Shown here piece by piece: positions 29,601-37,532 of a DNA stretch of 64,000 nt. The stretch is taken from assembly GCF_022662535.1 (NCBI RefSeq), contig NZ_JAKQYM010000001.1, positions 620,001 through 684,000 on the forward strand. Reading direction: 5' to 3'. Under the pieces are notes generated by a model. The model was given only the letters and a program-made list of their open reading frames with translations, did not search any database and was not told the DNA's origin. Positions within the stretch are counted from its first letter, which is position 1. Each line of letters opens with the position of its first letter. The position numbers were made by a program, and so were the translations under genes. This stretch comes from Polaribacter marinus (GTDB lineage: Bacteria; Bacteroidota; Bacteroidia; Flavobacteriales; Flavobacteriaceae).

Positions 29601-30614
29601 TATAGTACAAACATAAAAAAGGGAGATTTAGTAGAAATTATTTATAGAGATTCATCTACTTCAGATCTATATATAGATTCATTTATTTTAAAAGGGCATA
29701 TTAGAGATGAATCTGCTCCTGCTGTGGGAACAGGAAACTATAAAGAACCTAAACCGTATATTGCTATTGGTCAAGGATTCTTTATTTCTGGTAATGAAAC
29801 AGGTGGACCTATTGTCTTTAATAATAGTCAAAGAGAATACAAAAAAGAAGGAAATGAATCTATTTTCTTTAGAAACAACGAAGATACTACCCCAGAAAAC
29901 AATAATACATCAAGCGGACTTCCTATTATTAAATTAGGAATGAATTATAAGAATAACGACGGATTAGGTTTACATAGGCAAATAGGTATTTCTTTTAAAG
30001 AAGGGAATTCTTTTGATTTTGAAGCAGGTTATGATGCTGTAATGTTTGATGTAGGTAATAGTGATTTCTATTGGAAATTCGTTGATGATGAAAATAAATA
30101 TGCAATTGCTGGTGTACAAGAAATTTCAGAAGATTTAGAAGTTCCTTTAGAAATTGTTTTAGGAATTAATGACAACATAAGTATTGAAATTGATGAATGG
30201 GATGCTATTGATAGAAATGTTTATATTAAAGATAAGTTATCAAATCAAACATATTTATTAAATAATGGAGCAATATCTTTTACGCTTGCTAGTGGTACGT
30301 ATACAGATAGATTTGTTCTAGCATTTAAAGAAAGTACAACATTAAATGTTAGTGATGATGTCCTTCAAAACAATAATATTGCAGTATTCTTAGACAAGAA
30401 TACACAAGAAATAGTAATAAACAACGAGAGTAACTTAGAGCTTAAAAAAGCTAAACTATTTAATTTACTAGGCCAGCAAGTTGATCAATGGACAAACTTA
30501 AACCAAGTAGCAAAAGAGAATAGATTAAAAATAAAAAATTTATCAAAGGCTATATATATTATTAATATAGAAACAACAAAAGGAAAAGTTTCTAAAAAAT
30601 TGATAATAGAGTAA
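23691..30614 (+). CDS. giant T9SS surface protein (2307 aa): same fourfold array plus TSP3, GEVED and sorting domain
   Basis: Secreted mosaic protein. Signal-like N-terminus (TFFLILNMVNIYA). Residues ~62-774: four domains homologous, in order, to those of the preceding gene. ~777-870: thrombospondin type 3 calcium repeats (DSDLDGILDKVDLDDDNDG, DTDGDGTPNHLDLDSDGDG). ~940-1190: a propeller-like region of DUF6923 style (GKIWGVSRNP, FHPVSGDLYTIVKN, GKIYRLDLSS). ~1195-1372: GEVED domain (VDYGDAPDTG to GGEVEDYLINL). ~1380-1540: lamin-tail-like region (ITQVYQNGQERWIEVTNIS). ~1590-2100: the YNYMSSPV / GNPYATAISAKKF / GQGFFISG module of T9SS surface proteins, interrupted at ~1884-2003 by a CBM6-like segment (LIEAESETLNNG). 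~2227-2307: type A sorting domain ending in KKLIIE. Ends at a strong terminator. No enzymatic site seen; likely calcium-stiffened adhesin. Confidence 0.88.
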   Translation: MNGIKSQNWFTFFLILNMVNIYAYNIKDKGKKNKTYKTTTVAANVITDLPKNQIVPLVNDTNFSGVTVSSSTYACPTLGNLGRRCDEWSNKGNAIDGNLTIYTSTNSDSYLTITSPITMPAGSYAGARIRTNSLLSSISNLLSVLSGVKITTYNGNTKQEDFIVSNDSALSLLDFTSSDPYNVGFVTTKAFNKIRITYDTGLIGGLTSSLRVYYAFVKIYDDNITPLACNTPTIMTSPNYALEIDDVGASGLNINLLGNNGINPENVIDANQENHASLNGGTIGVNALATSYLSVKKQLAYDDADGILEPFSAGTYAGFNVTLANLADVGVLDNIIITTYLNDVEKESSASTTNLIDAPVLGAATQNRGFVTTTAYDEIRITVSKPVGVSLGEVQVNYPIIKKYCSYDTATGNPLDCNTTVPWTNTDFPVEVYTPGNLGLVGAGMAIDGLDNIINSSTTDYAELGLNIAAGEALEIGVYDVLDNYTDSHFVGFDIETASILDVNLLNNISISTYIDGSNTVVETKSGAAMLLGAPILEGANKQTIGFVSSLPFDEVRIKFSSTVGANLGTIKIYNSFIQKMCPTDLECNTSYNISSPAFSTYVDFQQTGVSDLLCVDCSVTNANNVLTADTEDYASINILASVAGTASIAVRDATNEYPTGSYAGFNVKFSSSLVSLDILKNSLTISTLDADGNILETVEGDNLVGLTLLTANLIGHDGSVNFGFKTTQPYYGIKLTAEKLAGVDLNALLDEELEVYGAFVDTRGAIGGDFDDCADTDSDLDGILDKVDLDDDNDGILDTDEYGSYEPFGDEDGDGILNYLDNTDNGDSGDGSTTDYTDSNNDGIPDVYDTDGDGTPNHLDLDSDGDGCSDALEAGATTDTTTNYQFTGAVGPDGVPDAVQTTSGVNSGLVDYHVIGSNVNNPHFLDPAINYACFNSLGCSTDAYQVTNNYDLLGDGNKVNSVWQTLDLITGDMVTADDDSNANINAIGYNLKDGKIWGVSRNPQALTVTSKNDSGEWKTQIITITGLENDKIYNVGDIDENGHFYIVQGASDAGTHNIKVIDLDPASITYLEVIETITLTTIPGILSDFAFHPVSGDLYTIVKNATDDLIRINMGDGTSTNLGTSGVPGGTAYGAVFFDHDGFFYAVKNNDGKIYRLDLSSPPATDYDETTTTFFSQATASGNNDGARCTDGKVYVDYGDAPDTGTGTSVGNYNTLLSNDGPRHSVLGYSSSSFVSNLMLGTNISAGTGPILSGSGDTYDDGVNWPASLEAGTEYTQDISITNNTGGDAYLSVWIDFNRDGDFSDAGEQLANDKVIANNATTASVTFTVPDALSSVGVSYARVRLSQNQGESNTPTGAAVGGEVEDYLINLTDASANGSAMITQVYQNGQERWIEVTNISAKDIPGNVIKVQLYKDKSGDQTGVVPDVTYTVPTVLEAGESVLFKRGTNVIANTRSTATIEQNNSLANIAGGDDIITLSTTTDGTSWANRYDVVSNIANKTSVVRIDEVEVPNNTYTESEWVVFIDDAIVTYSNQVDADTPASERHAHAPLISEIEYANAEANIRLGLHRIQLTDRITDPNDANNTIWSNGYPDRSREVVVSEDFNDLEKLSARKLEVKSNSVFSITDHLLVVTDRVILDGEIRLVSTDSTNLAQMVQTHEGSGKITGLGKLLIDQKSYVPSMYRYNYMSSPVNTIGKNTYSIEEVFKDGTNTLTAEGKIGQGTDDLAKDITFVEGYDGSPTAPISLADYWVYTFGSNAIWEHQYKDGEIPQTDGFIFKGPNRKQNYTFVGTPKDGDLETTIAANESYLVGNPYATAISAKKFIEDNSNSITGNLYFWEHASEENATGTAGHNYGGYIGGYAIRNIALGISANQVTTNNGVAIATSLIEAESETLNNGATTFVDGGGVTSVLLNANGENISFTSSTEMLVDSLIISYKSSSTITLGIQIKGILNEIELVSTNGQYLNYSYSTNIKKGDLVEIIYRDSSTSDLYIDSFILKGHIRDESAPAVGTGNYKEPKPYIAIGQGFFISGNETGGPIVFNNSQREYKKEGNESIFFRNNEDTTPENNNTSSGLPIIKLGMNYKNNDGLGLHRQIGISFKEGNSFDFEAGYDAVMFDVGNSDFYWKFVDDENKYAIAGVQEISEDLEVPLEIVLGINDNISIEIDEWDAIDRNVYIKDKLSNQTYLLNNGAISFTLASGTYTDRFVLAFKESTTLNVSDDVLQNNNIAVFLDKNTQEIVINNESNLELKKAKLFNLLGQQVDQWTNLNQVAKENRLKIKNLSKAIYIINIETTKGKVSKKLIIE
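23874..26012 (+). repeat. four-copy domain array, second gene
   Basis: Homologous array to 21129-23261 with the same order and conserved joint cysteines (LACN, KKYCSYD...LDCN, QKMCPTDLECN, LLCVDCS). The third-fourth units are the most similar between the two genes (about three residues in four by eye). Confidence 0.75.
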
Positions 30615-30648
30615 TTTTAACTGTATTTTTTAGTAAATACTTAGATTA

Positions 30649-30697
30649 AGTAGTTCTATCATTTTTATATAAAAATGGTAGAACTACTTTTTTTTAT
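30649..30697 (+). terminator. terminator of the surface-protein unit
   Basis: Long stem AAGTAGTTCTA ... TAGAACTACTT, extended by CATTTTTAT/ATAAAAATG across one mismatch, followed by eight T residues. It isolates recG from the upstream genes. Confidence 0.9.
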
Positions 30698-30774
30698 ACA
30701 AATTTTCTATTTTCAATAATTTATCAGATATTACTATTGATTTCTGTACTTTCGTTTATCAATATTTTTTTAAA

Positions 30775-32871
30775 TTGAATTTAAATTATCCAATAACATA
30801 TATAAAAGGTATTAGTGTACAAAGAGCCACCCTTTTGTACACAGAATTAGGAATTAAAACATGCAACGATTTACTTAATTTTTTCCCTTTTAGGTATATC
30901 GATAAAACGGCTTTTTATTCTATAAAAGAATTACAACCCAATTCTTCTGAAGTGCAAATTGTAGGTAAAATTACACGCGTTAAATCTGTTGCTCAAAAAA
31001 GAGGAAGTAGGCTAGTAGCTACCTTTCAGGATGCTACTGGAACGATGGAGTTGGTATGGTTTAAAGGGCAAAAATGGATTAAAGATTCACTAAAAATTAA
31101 CCAACCTTACGTGGTTTATGGTAAATTGAATCATTATAATGGTAATTTTAGTATTCCGCATCCAGAATTAGAGTTGGTCACAGAATACAAGAAAAAGTTG
31201 CAAACCAAAATGCAACCTGTCTATCCTTCAACAGAAAAGTTAGTGAATTCTGGTATTTCTAACAAGTTGCTAAGAACATATATACAAAATTTATTACAGC
31301 AATTTTATGAAGGGATTCAAGAAAGTTTATCACTAGAAATCATCGCCGATTTTAAATTGATGTCGAAACGAGAGGCTCTATTAAATGCACATTTCCCTAA
31401 AAGTCAAGAAAATTTAGCCAAAGCGCAATTTCGTTTAAAGTTTGAAGAATTATTTTTTATTCAACTTCAATTATTAAGAAAAAAACTCATCAATAAAACC
31501 AAAAATAAAGGTTTTGTTTTTGAAAATGTAGGTAAAAAATTTAATGATTTTTATAGCAATCACTTACCTTTTAATTTAACAAATGCTCAAAAAAGAGTTC
31601 TTAAAGAAATAAGAAAAGACGTTGCTTCTGGCGTACATATGAATCGTCTTTTGCAAGGTGATGTAGGTTCTGGTAAAACAATTGTAGCTTTATTAAGTAT
31701 GCTTTTGGCTATAGATAATGGTTTCCAGGCAACTATTATGGCACCTACAGAAATTTTAGCGACGCAACATTATCATGCAATTTCAGAAATGGTGAAAGAC
31801 ATGAATTTAAATGTTGATCTATTAACAGGATCGGTTAGAATAAAAAAACGTAGAGAAATACATGCTAATTTAGAAGATGGAACTTTACATATTTTAATTG
31901 GCACACATGCTTTGTTAGAAGATAAAGTAAGATTTAAAAACCTTGGTATTGCAATTATAGATGAGCAACACCGATTTGGAGTGGCTCAAAGAGCAAAATT
32001 ATGGTCTAAAAATTCTCTTCCTCCACATATTTTAGTAATGACAGCAACACCAATCCCTAGAACTTTAGCAATGTCTGTGTATGGTGATTTAGACATCTCG
32101 GTAATTGATGAATTACCTCCAGGAAGAAAAGAAGTTAAAACGGTGCATAGATTTGATAGCAATAGATTATCTGTTTTTAAATTTATGAAAGATGAAATTG
32201 AAAAAGGAAGACAGGTATATATTGTGTATCCTTTAATTCAAGAATCTGAAGCCATGGATTATAAAGATTTAATGGATGGTTATGAAAGTGTTTCAAGAGA
32301 ATTTCCAGCTCCCAAATACCAAATAAGTATTGTACATGGACAAATGAAACCAGCAGACAAAGAATATGAAATGCAACGTTTTGTAAAAGGAGAAACCCAA
32401 ATTATGGTGGCTACAACCGTAATAGAAGTTGGTGTAAATGTACCTAATGCAAGTGTAATGATTATTGAAAGCGCAGAGCGTTTTGGTTTAAGTCAATTAC
32501 ATCAATTAAGAGGAAGAGTAGGTAGAGGTGCAGATCAAAGTTATTGTATTTTACTTTCTAGCTATAAGCTTTCTGAAGAAGGAAAAACACGTTTAAAAAC
32601 CATGGTAGAAACTTCAGACGGATTTAAAATTGCTGAAGTAGATTTAAAATTACGTGGCCCAGGAAATTTAATGGGAACGCAACAAAGTGGCGTTTTAAAC
32701 CTTAAAATTGCGGATGTAGTAAAAGATACTCAAATTTTAGTGGCTGCAAGAAATAAAGCAATTGCTGTTTTACAAGAAGATGGCAACTTGTCTAAACCCG
32801 AAAATACAAATATTAAAAATACCTATTTAGAATTGTCTAAAAACTCTAAAATATGGAGTGAAATAAGTTAA
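30775..32871 (+). CDS. recG: ATP-dependent DNA helicase RecG (TTG start)
   Basis: Branch-migration helicase for stalled forks and Holliday junctions, cytoplasmic, 698 aa as usual. N-terminal wedge/OB domain (YIKGISVQRATLLYTELGI, GKITRVKSVAQKRGSR), then superfamily 2 motifs: Walker A GDVGSGKT near residue 296, DEQH box near 400, MTATPIPRTLA (motif III), VATTVIEVGVNVPNA and QLRGRVGRG (motifs V, VI). The start is TTG at 30775: the sequence from there (LNYPITYIKGI) fits the known RecG N-terminus and no in-frame ATG precedes it before stops. Near-consensus core TACTTTCG lies about 25 nt upstream. Convergent with the DUF3124 gene, 17 bases apart. Confidence 0.95.
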   Translation: MNLNYPITYIKGISVQRATLLYTELGIKTCNDLLNFFPFRYIDKTAFYSIKELQPNSSEVQIVGKITRVKSVAQKRGSRLVATFQDATGTMELVWFKGQKWIKDSLKINQPYVVYGKLNHYNGNFSIPHPELELVTEYKKKLQTKMQPVYPSTEKLVNSGISNKLLRTYIQNLLQQFYEGIQESLSLEIIADFKLMSKREALLNAHFPKSQENLAKAQFRLKFEELFFIQLQLLRKKLINKTKNKGFVFENVGKKFNDFYSNHLPFNLTNAQKRVLKEIRKDVASGVHMNRLLQGDVGSGKTIVALLSMLLAIDNGFQATIMAPTEILATQHYHAISEMVKDMNLNVDLLTGSVRIKKRREIHANLEDGTLHILIGTHALLEDKVRFKNLGIAIIDEQHRFGVAQRAKLWSKNSLPPHILVMTATPIPRTLAMSVYGDLDISVIDELPPGRKEVKTVHRFDSNRLSVFKFMKDEIEKGRQVYIVYPLIQESEAMDYKDLMDGYESVSREFPAPKYQISIVHGQMKPADKEYEMQRFVKGETQIMVATTVIEVGVNVPNASVMIIESAERFGLSQLHQLRGRVGRGADQSYCILLSSYKLSEEGKTRLKTMVETSDGFKIAEVDLKLRGPGNLMGTQQSGVLNLKIADVVKDTQILVAARNKAIAVLQEDGNLSKPENTNIKNTYLELSKNSKIWSEIS

Positions 32872-32888
32872 GATAGTACTTGTAAATA

Positions 32889-33398
32889 TTATTTTATTCT
32901 TTTAGATTGTGTAGAAAATGATAATCCTTGTTGTCCTACAGTAGAATTCATTATCCCTTCAAACAAAGGTTCTGGACAGTTTTTAGGCGTTTTCCATTCT
33001 ATAATAAAATTAGAACCCGTTCCTCCTTCAATGTCTATTTCATCAATAATAATTTCTGTAGTTTCCATAGGTGCCAAATAAATTGGACGTTTAAAATAAG
33101 TACGAACAGGTTTTCCATGAGTGTCATAATATTTTGCTTTAAGTAAGTATATAGTATCCAAATCACTAGTGTTTCGTAAACTAATCATTGCCGTTAAATT
33201 ATGTGTCTTATGCTCAGAGATACTATATATTTGAGAATATACAGAAAGGTAAGATTTACCATATTCTAGAGAATCTTTTTTGCTAATATCAACAAACCTT
33301 TCTGACCAATTTTCAGAATTGATAGAACTGATTTCTTTTTTTTTAGTACAGCTTAAAACTAAAATGCTAATTAATAAAAGGAACGTGTATTTTTTCAT
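32889..33398 (-). CDS. DUF3124 lipoprotein
   Basis: A 169-aa predicted lipoprotein; signal and lipobox LLISILVLSCTKKKE. The mature domain matches DUF3124: SVYSQIYSISEHKTHNLTAMISLRNTS, then PVRTYFKRPIYLAPMETTEIII and GSNFIIEWKTP, a beta-sandwich-like periplasmic domain of unknown function. The start taken is ATG 33398, where the signal sequence begins; a longer reading to 33476 adds an unlikely segment that runs into the HMG-CoA lyase promoter region. Divergent from the HMG-CoA lyase gene with 132 bases between starts; the 3' end converges with recG. Confidence 0.82.
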   Translation of the reverse strand: MKKYTFLLLISILVLSCTKKKEISSINSENWSERFVDISKKDSLEYGKSYLSVYSQIYSISEHKTHNLTAMISLRNTSDLDTIYLLKAKYYDTHGKPVRTYFKRPIYLAPMETTEIIIDEIDIEGGTGSNFIIEWKTPKNCPEPLFEGIMNSTVGQQGLSFSTQSKRIK

Positions 33399-33494
33399 AT
33401 TTATTTTTAAGAGTAGATAAAATGCTTGAATAATTACAGAATATATTCTGTTAGCGAATTTACAAAAAAGGAACATAGAATCAAGTTAAATTTA

Positions 33495-33525
33495 TTTTGC
33501 ACATACTTTTGTTTGTTTATCTTTG
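33495..33525 (+). promoter_or_regulatory. promoter of HMG-CoA lyase, leaderless geometry
   Basis: TTTTG (33495-33499), N18, TATCTTTG (33518-33525): full match to the flavobacterial consensus. The ATG begins at 33531, about where transcription should start, so the mRNA would have essentially no leader. A second core TACTTTTG (33504-33511) could give a ~15-nt leader instead. Confidence 0.65.
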
Positions 33526-33530
33526 AAACG

Positions 33531-34388
33531 ATGAATAACAATGTTAAAATCATAGAATGTCCAAGAGATGCAATGCAAGGAATAAAATCTCATTTTATTT
33601 CTACAGAAAAAAAAGCATTATATATCAATTCTTTATTAAAAGTTGGTTTTGATACTATTGATTTTGGAAGTTTTGTGTCTCCAAAAGCAATTCCACAAAT
33701 GCGAGATACAGCAGCTGTTTTAGCAAAGTTAGATTTGTCTACCACAGAAAGTAAGTTATTAGCAATTATTGCCAATGTTAGAGGAGCTAATGATGCAGTT
33801 CAATTTGAAGAAATAGATTATTTAGGATATCCTTTTTCTATTTCAGAAAATTTTCAAATGCGAAACACTCATAAAACTATTGCAGAATCTATAGAAACTT
33901 TAGACGAGATTTTATCAATTGCAGATAAATCTAAAAAAGAAGTAGTCGCATACTTATCAATGGGATTTGGAAATCCGTATGGAGATCCATGGAATGTAGA
34001 TATTGTTGGAAATTGGACAGAAAAATTATCTAAAATGGGAGTTAAAATTTTGTCACTTTCAGATACTGTTGGTAGTTCTACTCCAGATGTAATTAATTAT
34101 TTGTTTTCAAATTTAATTGATAAATATCCAGAAATTGAATTTGGAGCACATTTGCATACCACTCCAGATAAATGGCACGAAAAAGTAGATGCAGCTTATA
34201 AAGCAGGTTGTAATCGGTTTGATGGTGCTATAAAAGGTTATGGTGGTTGCCCAATGGCAAAAGATGAATTAACAGGAAATATGCCAACAGAAAAATTATT
34301 GAGTTATTTTACAGAACAAAAAGCAAACACAAATATCAAACCAATGAGTTTTGAAAGTGCTTATAACAAAGCTTTAGAAGTGTTTTAA
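33531..34388 (+). CDS. hydroxymethylglutaryl-CoA lyase
   Basis: Cleaves HMG-CoA to acetoacetate and acetyl-CoA, last step of leucine breakdown; cytoplasmic TIM barrel with divalent metal. 285 aa. Visible: ECPRDAMQG near the N-terminus (catalytic Arg and metal Asp), FVSPKAIPQM, SDTVGSSTPDVI, metal-binding GAHLHTTPDKW, and the GGCP loop (KGYGGCPMAKDELTGN) with the catalytic cysteine. The start used is ATG 33531; the open frame continues upstream to 33426, but that part carries the promoter and does not look like enzyme sequence. The 5'-nucleotidase gene follows after 22 bases and may be co-transcribed. Confidence 0.9.
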   Translation: MNNNVKIIECPRDAMQGIKSHFISTEKKALYINSLLKVGFDTIDFGSFVSPKAIPQMRDTAAVLAKLDLSTTESKLLAIIANVRGANDAVQFEEIDYLGYPFSISENFQMRNTHKTIAESIETLDEILSIADKSKKEVVAYLSMGFGNPYGDPWNVDIVGNWTEKLSKMGVKILSLSDTVGSSTPDVINYLFSNLIDKYPEIEFGAHLHTTPDKWHEKVDAAYKAGCNRFDGAIKGYGGCPMAKDELTGNMPTEKLLSYFTEQKANTNIKPMSFESAYNKALEVF

Positions 34389-34410
34389 AAAAAGATTAAA
34401 AAAGATTAAA

Positions 34411-35940
34411 ATGAAATTTACAAAATCGCTATTATTTATTTTATCTATAACTGTTTTATTTTCTTGTAAAAAAGATGATGGAAAAATTGAATTTACTTTT
34501 TTACAACTTAATGATGTTTATGAAATTGCGCCAATTCAAGGGGGGGAATTTGGAGGAATGGCAAGAGTAGAAACGGTACATAAAGATTTATTAAAGGAAA
34601 ATCCGAATACCATGCTTTTTTTAGCAGGAGATTTTTTAAATCCTTCTTTATTAGGAACATTAAAAGTAAATGGAGAGCGAGTTCGAGGTAAACAAATGGT
34701 TGAAGTGATGAATGCTATGAACTTTGATTTGGTAGCATTTGGGAATCATGAATTTGATGTTTCTCAAAAAGATTTACAAAAACGTTTAAATGAGAGTACA
34801 TTTCCTTGGATATCAGCAAATGTAAAACTTAAAACTAAAGAAGAATCAATTCCTTTTTACAAAGAAAGAAATGCTAAGAAAGTACCCATTGGAGAAACCT
34901 TTATTAAAGAATTTTCAGATAAAGATGGAACAAAAGTAAAAGTTGGTTTTATAAGTGTTTGTATTCCTTCTAATCCAAAAGAATACGTAGAATACGGAAA
35001 TATGTTTGTAAAAGCTAGAGCTGCTTACGCATCTATTAAAGATTCTGTAGATGTTGTTTTTGGATTAACACATGTTAAGATTACTAATGATAAAAGAATC
35101 GCTAAATTAATTCCAGATTTGCCTTTAATCATGGGAGGTCATGAACACACAAACTCACTTGATACAATAGGAAATGTAATGATTGCTAAAGCGGATGCAA
35201 ATGCAAAAACGGCTTATATTCATCGAATTTCTTTTGATAAAAAAACAAAGAAAACAATTGTAAAATCTGAATTAAAAGAAATAAATTCTTCTATAAAATC
35301 AGATGAAAAAGTAGCAGTTATTGTAAATAAATGGCAAAATATTTTAACTTCAAAAATAAAAAATATTATTCCCAACCCAGAAGAAGTAATCTTTGATGCT
35401 AAAATTCCTTTAGACGGAAGAGATACTCCCATTAGAAGTACACAAACAAATTTAGGAGAAATTATTACAAAATCAATGTCTTATGCTTTTAATGATAAAG
35501 TAGATTGTTCTTTAGTTAATGGTGGTTCAATTAGAATTGACGATCAATTAACGGGTAATATTACAGCTGTAGATATTTTTAGAGTTTTACCTTATGGAGG
35601 CGCAATTTTAAAAGTAGAAATTAAAGGGAGATTATTAAAAAGAGTATTAGATTATGGCGTTTTAGCGGCAGGAACAGGAGCGTATTTACACCGATTTAAT
35701 GCAGAAAAAATAGAGGGTGAGTGGAAAATTAAAAACAAAGTGTTAGATGTAAATAAAACTTACACTGTCGCTTTTTCAGACTATCTCTTAAAAGGTTTTG
35801 ATATTCCTTTTTTATCATCAAAAAATAAAGAAGTTTTATCTGTTTATCAACCAAAAGAATCAGAATTATCTTACGACATAAGAAAAGGAGTTGTGAGTTA
35901 TTTAAAATCCTTAAAAGAAGAGCAGAATTCTATAAAATAG
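34411..35940 (+). CDS. 5'-nucleotidase / metallophosphatase lipoprotein
   Basis: Periplasmic or surface nucleotidase of 509 aa. Lipobox ITVLFSCKKDD. N-terminal calcineurin-like metallophosphatase (LQLNDVYEI, LFLAGDFLNPS, AFGNHEFD, MGGHEHTN), with the usual DxH replaced by N-D: the first motif reads QLNDVY where most members have DxHG, so one metal ligand differs. C-terminal 5'-nucleotidase specificity domain (LVNGGSIRIDDQLTGNITAVDIFRVLPYGG). A run of seven G (34540-34546, codons for Gly-Gly) lies at about residue 44, rare in such AT-rich DNA and a possible slippage site. It follows HMG-CoA lyase closely. Confidence 0.88.
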   Translation: MKFTKSLLFILSITVLFSCKKDDGKIEFTFLQLNDVYEIAPIQGGEFGGMARVETVHKDLLKENPNTMLFLAGDFLNPSLLGTLKVNGERVRGKQMVEVMNAMNFDLVAFGNHEFDVSQKDLQKRLNESTFPWISANVKLKTKEESIPFYKERNAKKVPIGETFIKEFSDKDGTKVKVGFISVCIPSNPKEYVEYGNMFVKARAAYASIKDSVDVVFGLTHVKITNDKRIAKLIPDLPLIMGGHEHTNSLDTIGNVMIAKADANAKTAYIHRISFDKKTKKTIVKSELKEINSSIKSDEKVAVIVNKWQNILTSKIKNIIPNPEEVIFDAKIPLDGRDTPIRSTQTNLGEIITKSMSYAFNDKVDCSLVNGGSIRIDDQLTGNITAVDIFRVLPYGGAILKVEIKGRLLKRVLDYGVLAAGTGAYLHRFNAEKIEGEWKIKNKVLDVNKTYTVAFSDYLLKGFDIPFLSSKNKEVLSVYQPKESELSYDIRKGVVSYLKSLKEEQNSIK

Positions 35941-36002
35941 AAATATTTATTTTTAAACATAAATCAACAATTTAATAATAGTAATTATATAATAATAAAT
36001 TG

Positions 36003-36032
36003 TAAATTTGTTCGCAATTATATCTTAATTGC
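36003..36032 (+). promoter_or_regulatory. guaB promoter core and leader hairpin
   Basis: TAAATTTG (36003-36010) is an exact -7 element. Just downstream an inverted repeat GCAATTA-TATCT-TAATTGC (36014-36032) spans nearly the whole short leader and ends 3 bases before the ATG at 36036. It could be an operator or a leader hairpin that controls translation of this purine gene. Confidence 0.5.
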
Positions 36033-36035
36033 AAC

Positions 36036-37511
36036 ATGACAGCACACAACAACAAAATTTTAGGAGAAGGTTTAACTTATGACGACGTTCTCTTAGTTCC
36101 AGCTTTTTCAGAAGTACTTCCTAGAGAAGTTAATATTCAAACAAAATTTACTAGAAACATAACTATTAACGTTCCTATTGCATCTGCTGCAATGGATACT
36201 GTTACAGAATCTGCTATGGCAATTGCTATGGCAAGAGAAGGAGGAATAGGGGTTTTACATAAAAACATGACAATTGAGCAACAAGCTCAAAAAGTAAGAA
36301 AAGTAAAACGTGCAGAAAGTGGTATGATTATAGATCCTGTTACTTTACCATTAACTGCAGTAGTATTAGATGCAAAAGCTAATATGAAAGAGCATGGTAT
36401 TGGTGGAATTCCAATAATTGATGAAGACGGAACATTGAAAGGAATTGTAACCAATAGAGATTTACGTTTTGAACACAACAATCAAAGACCTATTGTTGAA
36501 GTAATGACCAGTGAAAACTTGGTTACTGCAGATGTTGGTACTTCATTAAATGATGCAGAAAAAATTCTTCAAAATCATAAAATAGAAAAACTATTAATTG
36601 TTGATGATAATTATAAATTAAAAGGATTAATTACTTTTAGAGATATTACTAAAGTTACTCAGAAACCAATAGCAAATAAAGATACTTTTGGAAGATTGCG
36701 TGTTGCTGCTGCTTTAGGTGTAACTGCAGATGCGGTAGAAAGAGCAGAGGCTTTAGTAAATGCAGGTGTAGATGCAGTAATTATTGATACTGCTCATGGA
36801 CATACAAAAGGAGTTGTTAATGTTTTAAAAGCGGTAAAAGCAAAATTTCCAAATTTAGATGTAGTTGTTGGTAATATTGCTACTGGTGAAGCTGCCAAAT
36901 ATTTAGTAGAAGCTGGTGCAGATGCTGTAAAAGTAGGTATTGGTCCTGGTTCAATTTGTACAACAAGAGTTGTTGCGGGTGTTGGTTTTCCTCAGTTTTC
37001 TGCAGTATTAGAAGTTGCTGCAGCCATAAAAGGAAGTGGAGTTCCTGTAATTGCAGATGGAGGAATTCGTTATACAGGTGATATTCCTAAAGCAATAGCT
37101 GCTGGAGCAGATTTAGTAATGCTTGGTTCTTTATTAGCAGGTACTAAAGAATCTCCAGGAGAAACAATTATTTATGAAGGAAGAAAATTTAAATCTTATA
37201 GAGGTATGGGATCTGTTGAAGCGATGAAACAAGGTTCTAAAGACAGATATTTTCAAGATGTAGAAGATGATATTAAAAAGTTAGTTCCTGAAGGAATTGT
37301 AGGAAGAGTTCCTTATAAAGGAGATTTATTTGAAAGTATTCATCAATTTATTGGAGGTTTACGAGCTGGAATGGGATATTGTGGTGCAAAAGATATTGAA
37401 ACCTTAAAAGAAACTGGAAAGTTTGTAAGAATTACTGCAAGCGGAATTAATGAAAGCCATCCTCATGATGTGGCAATTACTAAAGAAGCTCCAAATTATA
37501 GTAGAAGGTAA
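36036..37511 (+). CDS. guaB: inosine-5'-monophosphate dehydrogenase
   Basis: IMP + NAD to XMP, committed step of GMP synthesis, cytoplasmic tetramer. 491 aa. TIM barrel with two inserted CBS domains (~95-205; [31 protein letters not shown] and [14 protein letters not shown]). Catalytic loop [11 protein letters not shown] with Cys near residue 308, [12 protein letters not shown], phosphate-binding [14 protein letters not shown], flap [10 protein letters not shown]. Complete and ordinary. Own promoter and strong terminator, so a single-gene unit. Confidence 0.97.
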   Translation: MTAHNNKILGEGLTYDDVLLVPAFSEVLPREVNIQTKFTRNITINVPIASAAMDTVTESAMAIAMAREGGIGVLHKNMTIEQQAQKVRKVKRAESGMIIDPVTLPLTAVVLDAKANMKEHGIGGIPIIDEDGTLKGIVTNRDLRFEHNNQRPIVEVMTSENLVTADVGTSLNDAEKILQNHKIEKLLIVDDNYKLKGLITFRDITKVTQKPIANKDTFGRLRVAAALGVTADAVERAEALVNAGVDAVIIDTAHGHTKGVVNVLKAVKAKFPNLDVVVGNIATGEAAKYLVEAGADAVKVGIGPGSICTTRVVAGVGFPQFSAVLEVAAAIKGSGVPVIADGGIRYTGDIPKAIAAGADLVMLGSLLAGTKESPGETIIYEGRKFKSYRGMGSVEAMKQGSKDRYFQDVEDDIKKLVPEGIVGRVPYKGDLFESIHQFIGGLRAGMGYCGAKDIETLKETGKFVRITASGINESHPHDVAITKEAPNYSRR

Positions 37512-37532
37512 GTAATTGTTTATATATAAATT

